From positions 1-64,000 of the forward strand of contig DASXNV010000026.1 of NCBI GenBank assembly GCA_036494815.1: a DNA stretch of 64,000 nucleotides, read 5' to 3'. Every line of letters begins with the position of its first letter. The first letter of the stretch is position 1. The notes below the pieces were generated by a model. It saw only the letters and a program-made list of their open reading frames with translations. It had not been told where the DNA came from and ran no database searches. Below, piece after piece: positions 37,234-47,672 of this stretch. This DNA is from Poindextera sp036494815 (lineage in GTDB: Bacteria; Pseudomonadota; Alphaproteobacteria; Caulobacterales; Caulobacteraceae). Made by a program: the position numbers and the translations under genes.

Positions 37234-38112
37234 CTAGCGCTGACAGGCAGAGCAGAAAAAGGTCGAGCGGCCGCCCTGCACGATCCGCTCGATCGAACCC
37301 TTGCAGCCCGGCGCGTGGCATGGATCGCCCTCGCGGCCATAGGCGGCGAAACTGTGCTGGAAATAGCCAAGGGCGCCGTCGGCGGCGGCGTAGTCGCGCA
37401 AGGTGGAGCCGCCAGCCTCGATGGCCTCTTCCAACACCTTGCGCACTGCGGCGACCAGGATCTTCAGCGGCGCCCGGCCCAGCTCCCCCGCTGGCTTCAG
37501 GGGCGAGATGCGCGATCGCCACAAGGCTTCGCAGACATAGATATTGCCAAGGCCCGCCACGATCCTCTGGTCCAGCAGCGTGACCTTGATGTTCTGGCGG
37601 CGGCCAGCAAGGGCGGCCTGCAGCTGATCCACATGGAAATCGGAGCCCAGGGGCTCTGGTCCAAGGCTGGCGAACCAGGGATTGGTCGGCAGGGCCGCCG
37701 TCTCGATCAGGTCCATATAGCCGAAGCGGCGCGGGTCGAAGAAGGTGATCCTGTGCCCGGCGTCGGTCTCGAACACCACATGGGCGTGCTTGGGATCGGC
37801 GGGGGCGGCATAGACGAACTCGCCCGGCCGTGCGCGGGCCTCACTGTCCTGGCTTTTTGGCCCTTCGATCTCGAACCTGCCGGTCATGCCCAGGTGCATC
37901 ACCAGGGTCTCGCCGCGATCCAGCGGCGCCAGAAGATATTTGGCCCGGCGCTGCAGATCCGTGATCCGCGCGCCCACCAGCCTTTGGACGAAGCCTTCGG
38001 GAAAGGAAAAGCGCAGATCGGGCCGGCGGGCCTCGACCCGGCTCAGGCGCGCACCCTTCAGGACCGGCTCCAGGCCGCGGCGGACGGTTTCGACCTCGGG
38101 AAGTTCGGGCAT
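37234..38112 (-). CDS. mutM: Formamidopyrimidine-DNA glycosylase (Fpg)
   Basis: 292 residues. PELPEVETVRRGL gives the catalytic Pro2 and Glu3. A helix-two-turn-helix segment (IVAGLGNIYVCEALW) and a C-terminal zinc finger (CHAPGC, then FFCSAC) complete the family. It removes 8-oxoguanine and formamidopyrimidines and nicks the strand by beta/delta elimination. An insert near residue 85 (EGPKSQDSEARARPGEF) is a normal variation. It is divergent from ubiE across 77 bases, an arrangement I recall in Caulobacter genomes. Confidence 0.96.
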   Translation of the reverse strand: MPELPEVETVRRGLEPVLKGARLSRVEARRPDLRFSFPEGFVQRLVGARITDLQRRAKYLLAPLDRGETLVMHLGMTGRFEIEGPKSQDSEARARPGEFVYAAPADPKHAHVVFETDAGHRITFFDPRRFGYMDLIETAALPTNPWFASLGPEPLGSDFHVDQLQAALAGRRQNIKVTLLDQRIVAGLGNIYVCEALWRSRISPLKPAGELGRAPLKILVAAVRKVLEEAIEAGGSTLRDYAAADGALGYFQHSFAAYGREGDPCHAPGCKGSIERIVQGGRSTFFCSACQR

Positions 38113-38189
38113 GACCCGGCCTTAAGCTGGATCGCGCCCCGTCGCCATAGGGATAGCGGGCGCGCGGCTTCGGGGCTAAGGAGGCGGAT

Positions 38190-38957
38190 ATGAGCCAGAC
38201 CGCCGCCACCTTCGGATACAAGGACGTCGACCCCGCGGAAAAGCCGCGGCTGGTGCGCGGCGTCTTCGACCGCGTCGCCCGCCGCTATGACCTGATGAAC
38301 GATCTGATGAGCGTGGGCGTGCATCGGCTGTGGAAAGACATGACCGCCGCGCGGATGAACCCGCAGCCGGGCGAGATGATCATCGACTGCGCCGGGGGCA
38401 CCGGCGACATGGCCCTGCGCTATGCCAAGCTGGCCCGGGGCGCGCAGCAGCGCCGAGGCGGCGAGGACGCCAGCATCATGGTCATCGACTATAACGCCGA
38501 GATGATCGCCGCCGGCCGGGAACGCGGCGGGGCGCCCGAAATCACCTGGACCGTGGGCGACGCCCAGGCCCTGCCCCTGCCCGACGCGTGCGCCGACGCC
38601 TATTCCATCGCCTTCGGCATCCGCAACGTCACCGACATCTCCGCCGCCCTGCGCGAGGCGCGGCGGGTGCTGAAGCCGGGCGGCCGCTTTCTTTGCCTGG
38701 AATTTTCGCGCCCGGTGACCGAGGCCTTGCGCGGCGCCTATGACGCCTATTCCTTCAAGGTGATCCCCGCCGTGGGCGGCTGGGTGGCCAAGGACCGCGA
38801 GGCCTATCAGTATCTGGTGGAAAGCATCCGCCGGTTTCCCGATCAGGCGACCTTCGCCGAAATGATGCGCGAGGCCGGTTTCGCCCGGCCCACCTGGACC
38901 AATTTCACCGGCGGCGTGGCCGCCCTGCACCAGGGCTGGGCGCTGTCCAAGGGATGA
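38190..38957 (+). CDS. ubiE: Ubiquinone/menaquinone C-methyltransferase
   Basis: 255 residues. FDRVARRYDLMNDLMSVGVHRLWK is the UbiE signature; IIDCAGGTGDMALRYAK is SAM motif I; YSIAFGIRNVTD and LEFSRPV are the later motifs. It methylates C2 of the demethoxy-ubiquinone ring. AAGGAGG seven bases before the ATG is a strong ribosome-binding site. Its TGA overlaps the ATG of ubiB (ATGA), so both are translated together. Confidence 0.96.
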   Translation: MSQTAATFGYKDVDPAEKPRLVRGVFDRVARRYDLMNDLMSVGVHRLWKDMTAARMNPQPGEMIIDCAGGTGDMALRYAKLARGAQQRRGGEDASIMVIDYNAEMIAAGRERGGAPEITWTVGDAQALPLPDACADAYSIAFGIRNVTDISAALREARRVLKPGGRFLCLEFSRPVTEALRGAYDAYSFKVIPAVGGWVAKDREAYQYLVESIRRFPDQATFAEMMREAGFARPTWTNFTGGVAALHQGWALSKG

Positions 38958-40453
38958 GCCGGCCCGCCGCCTTTGTTCGGCTGCTGGGGGTGGCCTGGGT
39001 CCTGGCGCGCGCCGACGCCATCATCCCGCGCGAGCTCGACCCGATCTTGCCGGCGCCGGTGCGCCTGTTCGCGCGCCTGTTGCGGCTGGCCTCCGGGCCC
39101 CAGGCCCGGCGGGGACGGCCCGGCGAGCGGCTAGCCCGGTCGCTGGAGCGGCTGGGGCCGGTATCGATCAAGCTCGGCCAGGTGCTGTCCACCCGCGCCG
39201 ACATCTTCGGCCGCCCCTTCGCCGACGACCTGGGCCATCTGAAGGACCGGCTGGAGCCCTTTCCCACCGAGATCGCCCGGGCCGTGGTGGCGAGCGAGCT
39301 GGACCGGCCGGTGGAGGCCCTTTTCTCCAGCTTCGGCGAGCCCATCGCCGCCGCCTCCATCGCCCAGGCCCATCCGGCCACCCTGGCCGACGGGCGCAGG
39401 GTGGCGGTCAAGGTGCTGCGCCCCGGCGTCGAGCGGCGGGTGACGCGGGATGTGGAGGCGCTGCGGCTGGCCGGACGGCTGGCCGAGCTGTTCGGGCCCG
39501 AGGCGCGCCGTCTGGAGCCCCGCGCCCTGACCGAGATCGTCGGCCGCTCGCTGCAACTGGAGCTGGACCTGAGGCTGGAGGCGGCAGGCGCCAGCGAGCT
39601 GGGCGAACTGATGGCCGCCGACGGCTTCATGCGCGCGCCCACGGTTTTGTGGGAAGGCGTCGGCCGCCGGGTCCTGACCCTGGACTGGGCCGAAGGCATA
39701 CCCCTGTCCGATCCGGCGGCCATGCTGCAGCCGGGCATGGACCGCAAGGCCACGGCCGACAACCTGATCCGCGCCTTCTTGGCCCAGGCCATGGACCATG
39801 GGGTGTTCCACGCCGACCTGCACGAGGGCAATCTGTTCGTCGCCGCCCCCGACCGGATCGTGGCGGTGGATTTCGGCATTATCGGCCGGCTGGACGGCGT
39901 CGCCCGCCGGCACCTGGCGGAGATCCTGTGGGGCTTTCTGCAGCGCGACTATCGCCGGGTGGCCAAGGCCCATTTCGACGCCGGCTATGTGCCCAGCCAT
40001 CATTCGCTGGAAGCCTTCGCCCAGGCCCTGCGCGCGGTGGGCGAGCCCAATGTGGGCCGCGCCGCCGCCAGCGTCTCCATGGGCCGGCTCCTGGGCCAAC
40101 TGTTCGAGATCACCGCCCTGTTCGACATGAAGCTGCGGCCGGAACTGGTTTTGCTGCAAAAAACCATGGTCACGGTGGAGGGCGTCGCCCGCAGCATGGA
40201 CCCCGGCCACAATCTGTGGTCCTCGGCCGAGCCGGTGGTGCGCCGCTGGATCATGCGCGAACTGTCCCCCACCGCACGGCTCAAGGACCTGGCTCAGGAC
40301 GGGGTCAAGGCCCTGCAGGCCCTGGCGAGGCTGGCCGAAGCGCCGGCGGCGGCCGTGGTGATCGCCCGGCCCAATCCATGGCCGGGGCGGGTGCTGTGGC
40401 TGCTGGCGGGCGCGGCGATCATGGGGGCGGGAGTAGTGGGCTATCTGTATTAG
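38954..40453 (+). CDS. ubiB: Ubiquinone biosynthesis accessory ATPase/kinase-like protein
   Basis: 499 residues. VSIKLGQVLSTRADIFG is the KxGQ motif; AAASIAQAHPA is the Ala-rich nucleotide loop, followed by RVAVKVLRPGV; HADLHEGNLFV and VAVDFGIIGRL are the kinase-like catalytic and metal motifs. Two helices at the C-terminus (about 465-499) anchor it to the membrane. UbiB is an atypical ABC1/ADCK ATPase that helps extract or present ubiquinone precursors. It overlaps ubiE by four bases. Confidence 0.95.
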   Translation: MSRPAAFVRLLGVAWVLARADAIIPRELDPILPAPVRLFARLLRLASGPQARRGRPGERLARSLERLGPVSIKLGQVLSTRADIFGRPFADDLGHLKDRLEPFPTEIARAVVASELDRPVEALFSSFGEPIAAASIAQAHPATLADGRRVAVKVLRPGVERRVTRDVEALRLAGRLAELFGPEARRLEPRALTEIVGRSLQLELDLRLEAAGASELGELMAADGFMRAPTVLWEGVGRRVLTLDWAEGIPLSDPAAMLQPGMDRKATADNLIRAFLAQAMDHGVFHADLHEGNLFVAAPDRIVAVDFGIIGRLDGVARRHLAEILWGFLQRDYRRVAKAHFDAGYVPSHHSLEAFAQALRAVGEPNVGRAAASVSMGRLLGQLFEITALFDMKLRPELVLLQKTMVTVEGVARSMDPGHNLWSSAEPVVRRWIMRELSPTARLKDLAQDGVKALQALARLAEAPAAAVVIARPNPWPGRVLWLLAGAAIMGAGVVGYLY

Positions 40454-40551
40454 GGGGGGTAGGCCTGACTTCTGTTTGCGCAGCGAACCGGCTCGCCGCT
40501 AGAGCAAGTCGGCCCTGTCGGATAGGCTGGAACCCCGGCGCGGCCGTCTCC

Positions 40552-41223
40552 TCACCCCACCACCAGCGCCATCAGAAACCCGTCATGGCCCTTGTCGCCC
40601 ACGGTCTGCACCGCCGTGGCGCTGACCCTTGGCTCGGCGGCGACCAAATCGAGCAACCGCCGCACGCCCAGCACGCTGGCGTCCCGGCTGGCCGCGTCGG
40701 CCACCGCGCCGGCGCGCACGACATTGTCGACCACGATCAGGCCGCCCTTGCGTGTCAGTTTCAGGGCCCAGGCGAAATAGTCGGCATTGCTGGGCTTGTC
40801 CGCATCGATGAACACAAGGTCGAACGGCCCGAGCCCCTCGGCGGCCAGCACCGGTAGGGTTTCGAGGGCCGGCCCCACCCGCACCTCGGCCCGATCGGCC
40901 AGGCCTGCGCCCGCCAGGCTGGCGCGGGCCACCTGAGCGTGTTTGGGGTCGATCTCCAGGCTGATCAACCGCCCGCCGTGCGCCAGAGCCCGGGCCAGCC
41001 AGATCGCGCTGTAGCCACCCAGGGTTCCGACCTCGAGAATCCGGGACGCCCCGACCATCCGCGCCATCAGGTGCAGCATCTTGCCCTGGTTGGGCGCCAC
41101 GGCGATGGCCGGCAGGCCGGCGGCGCGACTCGCCGCCAGCGCCGCCTCAAGCGCCGGATCCTCGCCGACCAGGGCCTGGTTGAAAACCCGGTCCACATCG
41201 TTCCAAAGCGACTGGTCAGCCAT
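40552..41223 (-). CDS. O-methyltransferase, catechol-type (class I SAM-dependent)
   Basis: 223 residues from the ATG at 41223; a GTG two codons upstream is also possible. ILEVGTLGGYSAIWLARAL is motif I of the family-3 O-methyltransferases, LVFIDADKPSNADYFAW holds the metal-binding Asp residues, and GGLIVVDNVVRAGAV completes the site. These enzymes methylate catechols or caffeoyl-type diphenols with SAM and Mg2+ in the cytoplasm. The substrate is unknown. It is convergent with ubiB. Confidence 0.88.
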   Translation of the reverse strand: MADQSLWNDVDRVFNQALVGEDPALEAALAASRAAGLPAIAVAPNQGKMLHLMARMVGASRILEVGTLGGYSAIWLARALAHGGRLISLEIDPKHAQVARASLAGAGLADRAEVRVGPALETLPVLAAEGLGPFDLVFIDADKPSNADYFAWALKLTRKGGLIVVDNVVRAGAVADAASRDASVLGVRRLLDLVAAEPRVSATAVQTVGDKGHDGFLMALVVG

Positions 41224-41247
41224 GGTCACCCGATCCTGCTCAGCGCG

Positions 41248-41906
41248 TCAGCCCTGGTCGTCCCCGTCGGAGTTCCGCGACGCGTGGGGAGAATAGCGGT
41301 GAGCGCCCCCGTTGTCAGAGCCATCGGCGCGATCGGCGCGACAGGACCGACCGGAGCCCTCCGAACGACTGGCCTCGCGTTCCTTCTGCTGGTCCCAATA
41401 GGCGGCGCCGTCGCGCGGCTTGAACATAGTCCGCGGCGCCCCGTCCTTGGTCACCACCGCGAACACATTGCCGTGGGCGTCATAGATCAGCTGGTCGCCA
41501 TTGGACCGGGTCAGGGTCAGGACATCCTTAGGCGGCTTGGCCACAAAGGCATGGGCCTTGGCCACATAGTCGACGACCGACTTGGCCCCGAAATCGGCCC
41601 CGTCGCGCTCGAAATGGCATTGCCGTTTTCCTCCGCCGAGTGCTGGCGGTTGGCCGCCCACATGGGCTTGCCCTGGACCTGCGGGATCGGCTGGGTGCGC
41701 GGATCGGGCCGATCAGAGCTATAGCCGCCCGCCCCGCACGCATTGCGGTCGGTGGAATAGGCGGCGCTGGCCACCCGGCTGTCGTTGCTGGCCGAATGAT
41801 CCCGCGCCGGCGTGGTCGCCGAACCGCCATTGCAGGCGGCGAGCGCCAACAGACCTGTCGCCGCCAAAAGCGCCGCAAAATCAGCGCGACATAGACTTCG
41901 CACCAT
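41248..41906 (-). pseudogene. Frameshifted lipoprotein-like hypothetical protein
   Basis: Two minus-strand frames form one protein. The first begins MVRSLCRADFAAL at 41906 with a lipobox (ALAAC) and reads to ANRQHSAEEN. The second picks up at CHFERDGADFGAKS and runs to the stop at 41248, with AHAFVAKPP, LIYDAHGNVFAVVTKDG and APRTMFKPRDG, a motif common in Caulobacterales and sphingomonad hypothetical proteins. One base appears missing near 41625-41630. If repaired the protein has about 219 residues. The frameshift could be a real mutation or a sequencing error. Function unknown. Confidence 0.65.
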
Positions 41907-42021
41907 CCCCTCGCTTCCCGCTTGGGTTGTGTTAGAACAAACAAAGAACAAAGCTTGGCGTTTGTCCAGAGGCTTTCGAACCGATAAGAGCGAAGGGGTG
42001 GTCAGGCGGGAGACGAACCTG

Positions 42022-43215
42022 GTGCAGGCAAAGCGGATTCTGTTGATCGTCGGCGGCGGCGTGGCCGCCTACAAGGCGCTGGAGCTGACCCGGCTGCTGC
42101 GCAAGGCCGATGTGGGCGTCACCCCAATCCTCACCCGGGCGGGGGCCGAGTTCGTCACCCCCCTGTCCCTGTCCGCCCTGGCCGAGAGCAAGGTCTATCA
42201 GGACCTCTTCTCCCTAACCGACGAGGCGGAGATGGGCCATATCCAGCTGTCGCGCTCGGCCGACCTGATCGTGGTGGTTCCGGCCACCGCCGACCTGATG
42301 GCCCGGGCGGCGCAGGGGCTGGCCAATGACCTGGCCTCGACCACGCTTCTGGCCACCGACAAGCCGGTGCTGATGGCGCCGGCCATGAACGTTCGCATGT
42401 GGGAACACCCGGCGACCCGGCGCAATGTGGCCAGGCTGATGGCCGATGGCGTGCGCTTCGTCGGGCCGGACGAGGGGGTCATGGCCTGTGGCGAATACGG
42501 CCCCGGCCGCATGGCCGAGCCCGAGGCCATATTTCACGCCGTCATGAACGCCCTGGCTGTAGACCGCCCCCTGGTGGGCAAGCATGTTCTGGTCACCGCC
42601 GGCCCCACCGCCGAGCCCATCGATCCGGTGCGCCTGATCACCAACCGCTCCAGCGGCAAGCAGGGCTACGCCATCGCCGCGGCCCTGAGCCGGCTGGGGG
42701 CCGAGGTGACGCTGGTTTCCGGTCCCACCGCCCTGTCCGCCCCCGCCGGGGTGCGGCGCATCGATGTGGAGACCGCCCAGCAGATGCTGGCCGCCGTCCA
42801 GGCCGCCCTACCCGCCGACGCCGCGGTCTGCGTGGCCGCCGTCAGCGACTGGCGGGCCGACGAGGTCTTCGGCGTCAAGCTGAAAAAGGGCGAGGACGGC
42901 CCGCCCGTCCTGCGCCTGGTGGAAAACCCCGACATCCTGGCCGCCCTCTCCGCCACCGGCCCGCGGCGCCCGGCCCTAGTGGTGGGTTTCGCCGCCGAGA
43001 CCAACGATGTGGAAGCCCACGCCCGGGCCAAGCTGGCGCGCAAGGGCTGCGACTGGATCGTGGCCAATGACGTGAGCGAGGACGGGGTCATGGGCGGCGG
43101 CGACAACACCGTGATGATCATCACCAAGGACCATCTCGAACGCTGGGAGCGGGCGCCGAAAGACGCCGTCGCCGCTCGCCTGGCCGACAGAATCGCTCAA
43201 GCCCTGAACGGCTAG
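42022..43215 (+). CDS. coaBC: Bifunctional phosphopantothenoylcysteine decarboxylase/synthase
   Basis: 397 residues from the GTG at 42022, chosen because GGGAG lies nine bases upstream and the protein then starts right before the first strand (KRILLIVGGGVAAYK). CoaC part (about 1-190): flavin-binding fold with PAMNVRMWEHPAT and the catalytic Cys in VMACGEYGPGRM. CoaB part (about 190-397): VLVTAGPTAEPIDPVRLITNRSSGKQG and a Lys near KLKKGEDG. It makes 4'-phosphopantetheine from 4'-phosphopantothenate and Cys. The longer frame back to 41812 is unlikely. dut follows after 102 bases. Confidence 0.95.
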   Translation: MQAKRILLIVGGGVAAYKALELTRLLRKADVGVTPILTRAGAEFVTPLSLSALAESKVYQDLFSLTDEAEMGHIQLSRSADLIVVVPATADLMARAAQGLANDLASTTLLATDKPVLMAPAMNVRMWEHPATRRNVARLMADGVRFVGPDEGVMACGEYGPGRMAEPEAIFHAVMNALAVDRPLVGKHVLVTAGPTAEPIDPVRLITNRSSGKQGYAIAAALSRLGAEVTLVSGPTALSAPAGVRRIDVETAQQMLAAVQAALPADAAVCVAAVSDWRADEVFGVKLKKGEDGPPVLRLVENPDILAALSATGPRRPALVVGFAAETNDVEAHARAKLARKGCDWIVANDVSEDGVMGGGDNTVMIITKDHLERWERAPKDAVAARLADRIAQALNG

Positions 43216-43248
43216 AGCGGGAGGGGCTTAGACCACCCACTTCCCCGC

Positions 43249-43274
43249 CTCATCCCGGCCAAAGCCAGGATGAG
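43249..43274. repeat. Hairpin repeat between coaBC and dut
   Basis: CTCATCC (43249-43255) pairs with GGATGAG (43268-43274), and GGC pairs with GCC inside around a CAAA loop. The sequence resembles the CATCCCGGC core of the repeat arms at 2524-2547. It may work as a terminator or mRNA stabiliser between the two genes; no T-tract follows. Confidence 0.5.
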
Positions 43275-43317
43275 CAGGGGCAAAATCATTCCAACCTGAG
43301 TTGAGACCCTTCCAAGC

Positions 43318-43773
43318 ATGACCCCGACCATCCCGATCGCCCGCCTGCCCCATTCCGAAGGCCTGCCCCTGCCGGCCTATGAGACCCCCGGCGCCGCCGG
43401 CATGGACCTGCGCGCCGCCGTGCCCGAGGACGAGCCGATCGTGCTGCGCCCAGGCTCGCGGATCATGGCCCCCACGGGCCTGGCCTTCGCCGTGCCGCAG
43501 GGCTTCGAGGCCCAGGTGCGGCCGCGCTCCGGCCTGGCCGCCAAGGCCGGCGTCACCTGCCTCAACACCCCCGGCACCATCGACAGCGACTATCGCGGCG
43601 AGGTGAAGGTGATCCTGATCAATCTGGGCCAGGAAGACTTCACCATCCGCCGCGGCGACCGCATCGCCCAGCTGGTGATCGCGCCGGTGGTGCAGGCGGC
43701 CTGGACTGAAGTGGAGAACCTGGACGAGACGGCGCGAGGCGCGGGGGGGTTTGGGTCGACAGGGGGGCGGTAG
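43318..43773 (+). CDS. dut: Deoxyuridine 5'-triphosphate nucleotidohydrolase (dUTPase)
   Basis: 151 residues, the normal trimeric size. All five motifs are visible: AGMDLRAA, RPRSGLAAKAGV, NTPGTIDSDYRGEV, RRGDRIAQLVI and the flexible C-terminal RGAGGFGSTG. It hydrolyses dUTP to dUMP and pyrophosphate, keeping uracil out of DNA. It probably shares a transcript with coaBC, as in related genomes. Confidence 0.96.
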   Translation: MTPTIPIARLPHSEGLPLPAYETPGAAGMDLRAAVPEDEPIVLRPGSRIMAPTGLAFAVPQGFEAQVRPRSGLAAKAGVTCLNTPGTIDSDYRGEVKVILINLGQEDFTIRRGDRIAQLVIAPVVQAAWTEVENLDETARGAGGFGSTGGR

Positions 43774-43799
43774 GCGCGAACCCAATCGATTGCCGCCGC

Positions 43800-44366
43800 C
43801 TAAAGCCCGCGCCGACCAAAACCCGCGCCCGCAGGCCTGGCGCCATAGGCCGCCGGGGCGCTGTGAACTGGAGCGGGCGTCATGACGGGGGACGGCTCGT
43901 CCGGCTGCGACCAAGCCTCGTCGTCGTGAAGCGAAAAGCCGTCGTCCTCCGCCCGGCCCGGCCAGAACAGAAGGGCGCAGGACAGGGCGAGATTGATTAG
44001 CCCGCCGAGGACCGTCTGGTTGTGCAGCTTGCCGATCGCCAGGGCCGGGATGGCTTTGGCGAGCATGAAGTCGACGACGCCGACCAGGATCCAGCCCGGG
44101 ATCACATAGAGGGGATTCCAGCCGATATCGCGGATGCGCCGGGCCTGCAGGGAAAAGCTGATCCAGAAGAACAGGGGCAGGCCGACCAGGACGAACAGGA
44201 CCAGCGGGAGCAACGCCTGTTTCAGCGCCTCGGGATCGGCCGAGTGGACAAAGCCCAGGATGAGGACGACCGCCATCACCCCGATGGCCATGCCCAACGC
44301 CAGGCAGCCCAGGAAATATTGCAGGCGATTGAGCCGCCCTTGAAAACTGAACACAGCTTCGAGCAT
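43800..44366 (-). CDS. DUF805 membrane protein
   Basis: 188 residues from the ATG at 44366, which has GAGG five bases upstream (two earlier ATG codons lack one). FSFQGRLNRLQYFLGCL is the DUF805 opening and QARRIRDIGWNPLY the R-x-x-D-x-G core; four helices lie between about residues 15 and 140. The C-terminal 50 residues are a disordered acidic then Pro/Ala-rich tail. It is unrelated in arrangement to the DUF805 protein at 1384-2328. Function unknown. Confidence 0.8.
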   Translation of the reverse strand: MLEAVFSFQGRLNRLQYFLGCLALGMAIGVMAVVLILGFVHSADPEALKQALLPLVLFVLVGLPLFFWISFSLQARRIRDIGWNPLYVIPGWILVGVVDFMLAKAIPALAIGKLHNQTVLGGLINLALSCALLFWPGRAEDDGFSLHDDEAWSQPDEPSPVMTPAPVHSAPAAYGARPAGAGFGRRGL

Positions 44367-44463
44367 GGGAACCTCTTGCGACATATAGACGCGCAACAGG
44401 TTTCATTTGGGTGAATACACGCCCAGCGCAGCCTTCAGTCCGCGCCGCCCAGCTCGCCGCGCC

Positions 44464-44934
44464 CTACCGAGGGTTCAGCGGATAGGGTGCGCCGTCGCGA
44501 TGCAGATAGGGCTCGACGCCCGGCTCGGCCACCATGTCGATGTCGGAATAGACGCAGCGATCCCGCTCCGGGTCGGAATTGCCCACCTCCAGCACCACGG
44601 CGTCGGCGCCAGATCGGTTGATCAGATGGTGGCCGTCAGTATCCCCCGCCTTGAAGGCCGCGCAGTCGCCGGCCCGCAGGATCTCCTCGCCGCGGTCGGT
44701 GACCAGGGCGAGTTCGCCCTCCACCACGAACACGAATTCGTCCTCATGGCTGTGCCAGTGCCGCTGGCTGGACCAGACGCCGGGCGGGATGCGAGACAGA
44801 TTGACCCCAAAGGCGGTCAGGCCGGCGGCGCGGCCCAGCCGCCGCCAGGTCGATCCCAGGCAGGGGGCGTCGAACGGCGGCGGATAGTTGCAGCCGGTCT
44901 CCAGGGAGATGGCGGCGAGATCGAGTTTCTTCAT
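44464..44934 (-). CDS. Single-domain cupin protein
   Basis: 156 residues. RHWHSHEDEFVFVVEGELAL is the first cupin motif (HxHxxxxE) with complete metal ligands, and AGDCAAFKAGDTDGHHLIN is the second with its His. A tail of about 45 residues ends PYLHRDGAPYPLNP. It could be a small dioxygenase, isomerase or binding protein. It is the last gene of the dapB-led minus-strand run, 21 bases after the monooxygenase gene. Confidence 0.82.
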   Translation of the reverse strand: MKKLDLAAISLETGCNYPPPFDAPCLGSTWRRLGRAAGLTAFGVNLSRIPPGVWSSQRHWHSHEDEFVFVVEGELALVTDRGEEILRAGDCAAFKAGDTDGHHLINRSGADAVVLEVGNSDPERDRCVYSDIDMVAEPGVEPYLHRDGAPYPLNPR

Positions 44935-44955
44935 GAGCGTCCCTCTTCGCGCGGG

Positions 44956-46599
<1,644 letters not shown>

Positions 46600-46688
46600 G
46601 GTCGCACGCTTCCTCGCTTTTCTGTTTGCGCGAGGATAGCCCAAGTTTTGGCTGGCAGGAGGGTTTTGGGGCTTATCGCGGCTCGCCC

Positions 46689-47639
46689 TCACCCAAGCCC
46701 CAACACCCGCGCCGCATTGCCGCCCATCCACTTGGCGCGCACGGTGTCGGTCAAGGGCAGGGCCTCGGTCTCGCGCACCAGCTGGGCCAGCGGGATCATG
46801 CTGGTGCCCCAGCCGCTGCCGAAGATCATCTTGTCCTGCAAAACCCGGGTTCCGTAATAGACCAGGGGCTCGTAGCCGGCGCCGGGGCTGAGGATCTGCT
46901 TCACCCGCCGGCAGGCGATGTCGATGTAGAGATTGGGGTGGCGCATGGCGATGGCCACGAGGTCGCCGATCCACGGCCAGCCGCCCAGGCCGGCGACGAT
47001 GCGCAGGGTGGGAAACCGGATGGCCAGCTCGTCCAGATATTTGGGATGGGCATAGTCGTAGGGGCGGTCGGACAACAGGTGCACGCCAGCGGTGATCCGC
47101 ACCGGAATATCCAGCTCGACGCACTTGGCCAGAAACGGGAAATAGGCCGGATCGCTGATGTAGCGCTCCTCGCGATAGGACGAGATCTCGAACCCCCGGC
47201 AGCCCAGTTCGCGCACCCCGTGCTCCAGCTTGGCCACGCCCGCCTCGCCCTCGTCGCCCCAGATGCGGAACCAGGGGATCAGGCGGCCTGGATATTCGGC
47301 CGCGAACTTGGCCACGTCCTCATTGCTGGCCCGGCGGCCGGCATTGCCGATGCAGGCGTGGGAGACGCCCGCTCCGTCCAGCATGGCGATGATCGCGGCG
47401 TGGCTCATGGCCCGCTCGAGGTCCTTTTCGCACAGCTTCAGGGCCAGCCTGGTCAGGCCGATGGTGGCCTTGGCGGCGTTGAACTCATCAAGGCTCATGC
47501 CGATCTGGGCCGCCCAACCGGGGGCCATAAGCTGGGCGTAACCCTCCTTGTCGAACCCCCGCCCGGACTTGATCAGCCGAATGGTGTCCTCCACGGCCTC
47601 CTTGGTCGGGGTGTCGCATTCGAAGTCGATGACGGTCAT
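46689..47639 (-). CDS. Amidohydrolase-family metal-dependent hydrolase
   Basis: 316 residues from the ATG at 47639, with GAGG six bases upstream. The protein begins MTVIDFECDTPT where most members have D-x-H, so the first metal motif is degenerate. RLIPWFRIWGDEGE, HPKYLDELAIRFPTLRIVAGLGGWPW and MIFGSGWGTSMI mark the barrel strands of the amidohydrolase-2 group (ACMSD-like), again with Gly-Gly and Gly-Trp where His and Asp are usual. It may therefore be non-hydrolytic or use other ligands. It lies between the amidase and monooxygenase genes. Confidence 0.75.
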   Translation of the reverse strand: MTVIDFECDTPTKEAVEDTIRLIKSGRGFDKEGYAQLMAPGWAAQIGMSLDEFNAAKATIGLTRLALKLCEKDLERAMSHAAIIAMLDGAGVSHACIGNAGRRASNEDVAKFAAEYPGRLIPWFRIWGDEGEAGVAKLEHGVRELGCRGFEISSYREERYISDPAYFPFLAKCVELDIPVRITAGVHLLSDRPYDYAHPKYLDELAIRFPTLRIVAGLGGWPWIGDLVAIAMRHPNLYIDIACRRVKQILSPGAGYEPLVYYGTRVLQDKMIFGSGWGTSMIPLAQLVRETEALPLTDTVRAKWMGGNAARVLGLG

Positions 47640-47672
47640 GGGGATCCTCGATAGCCTCTTGGCGGGCATAGG

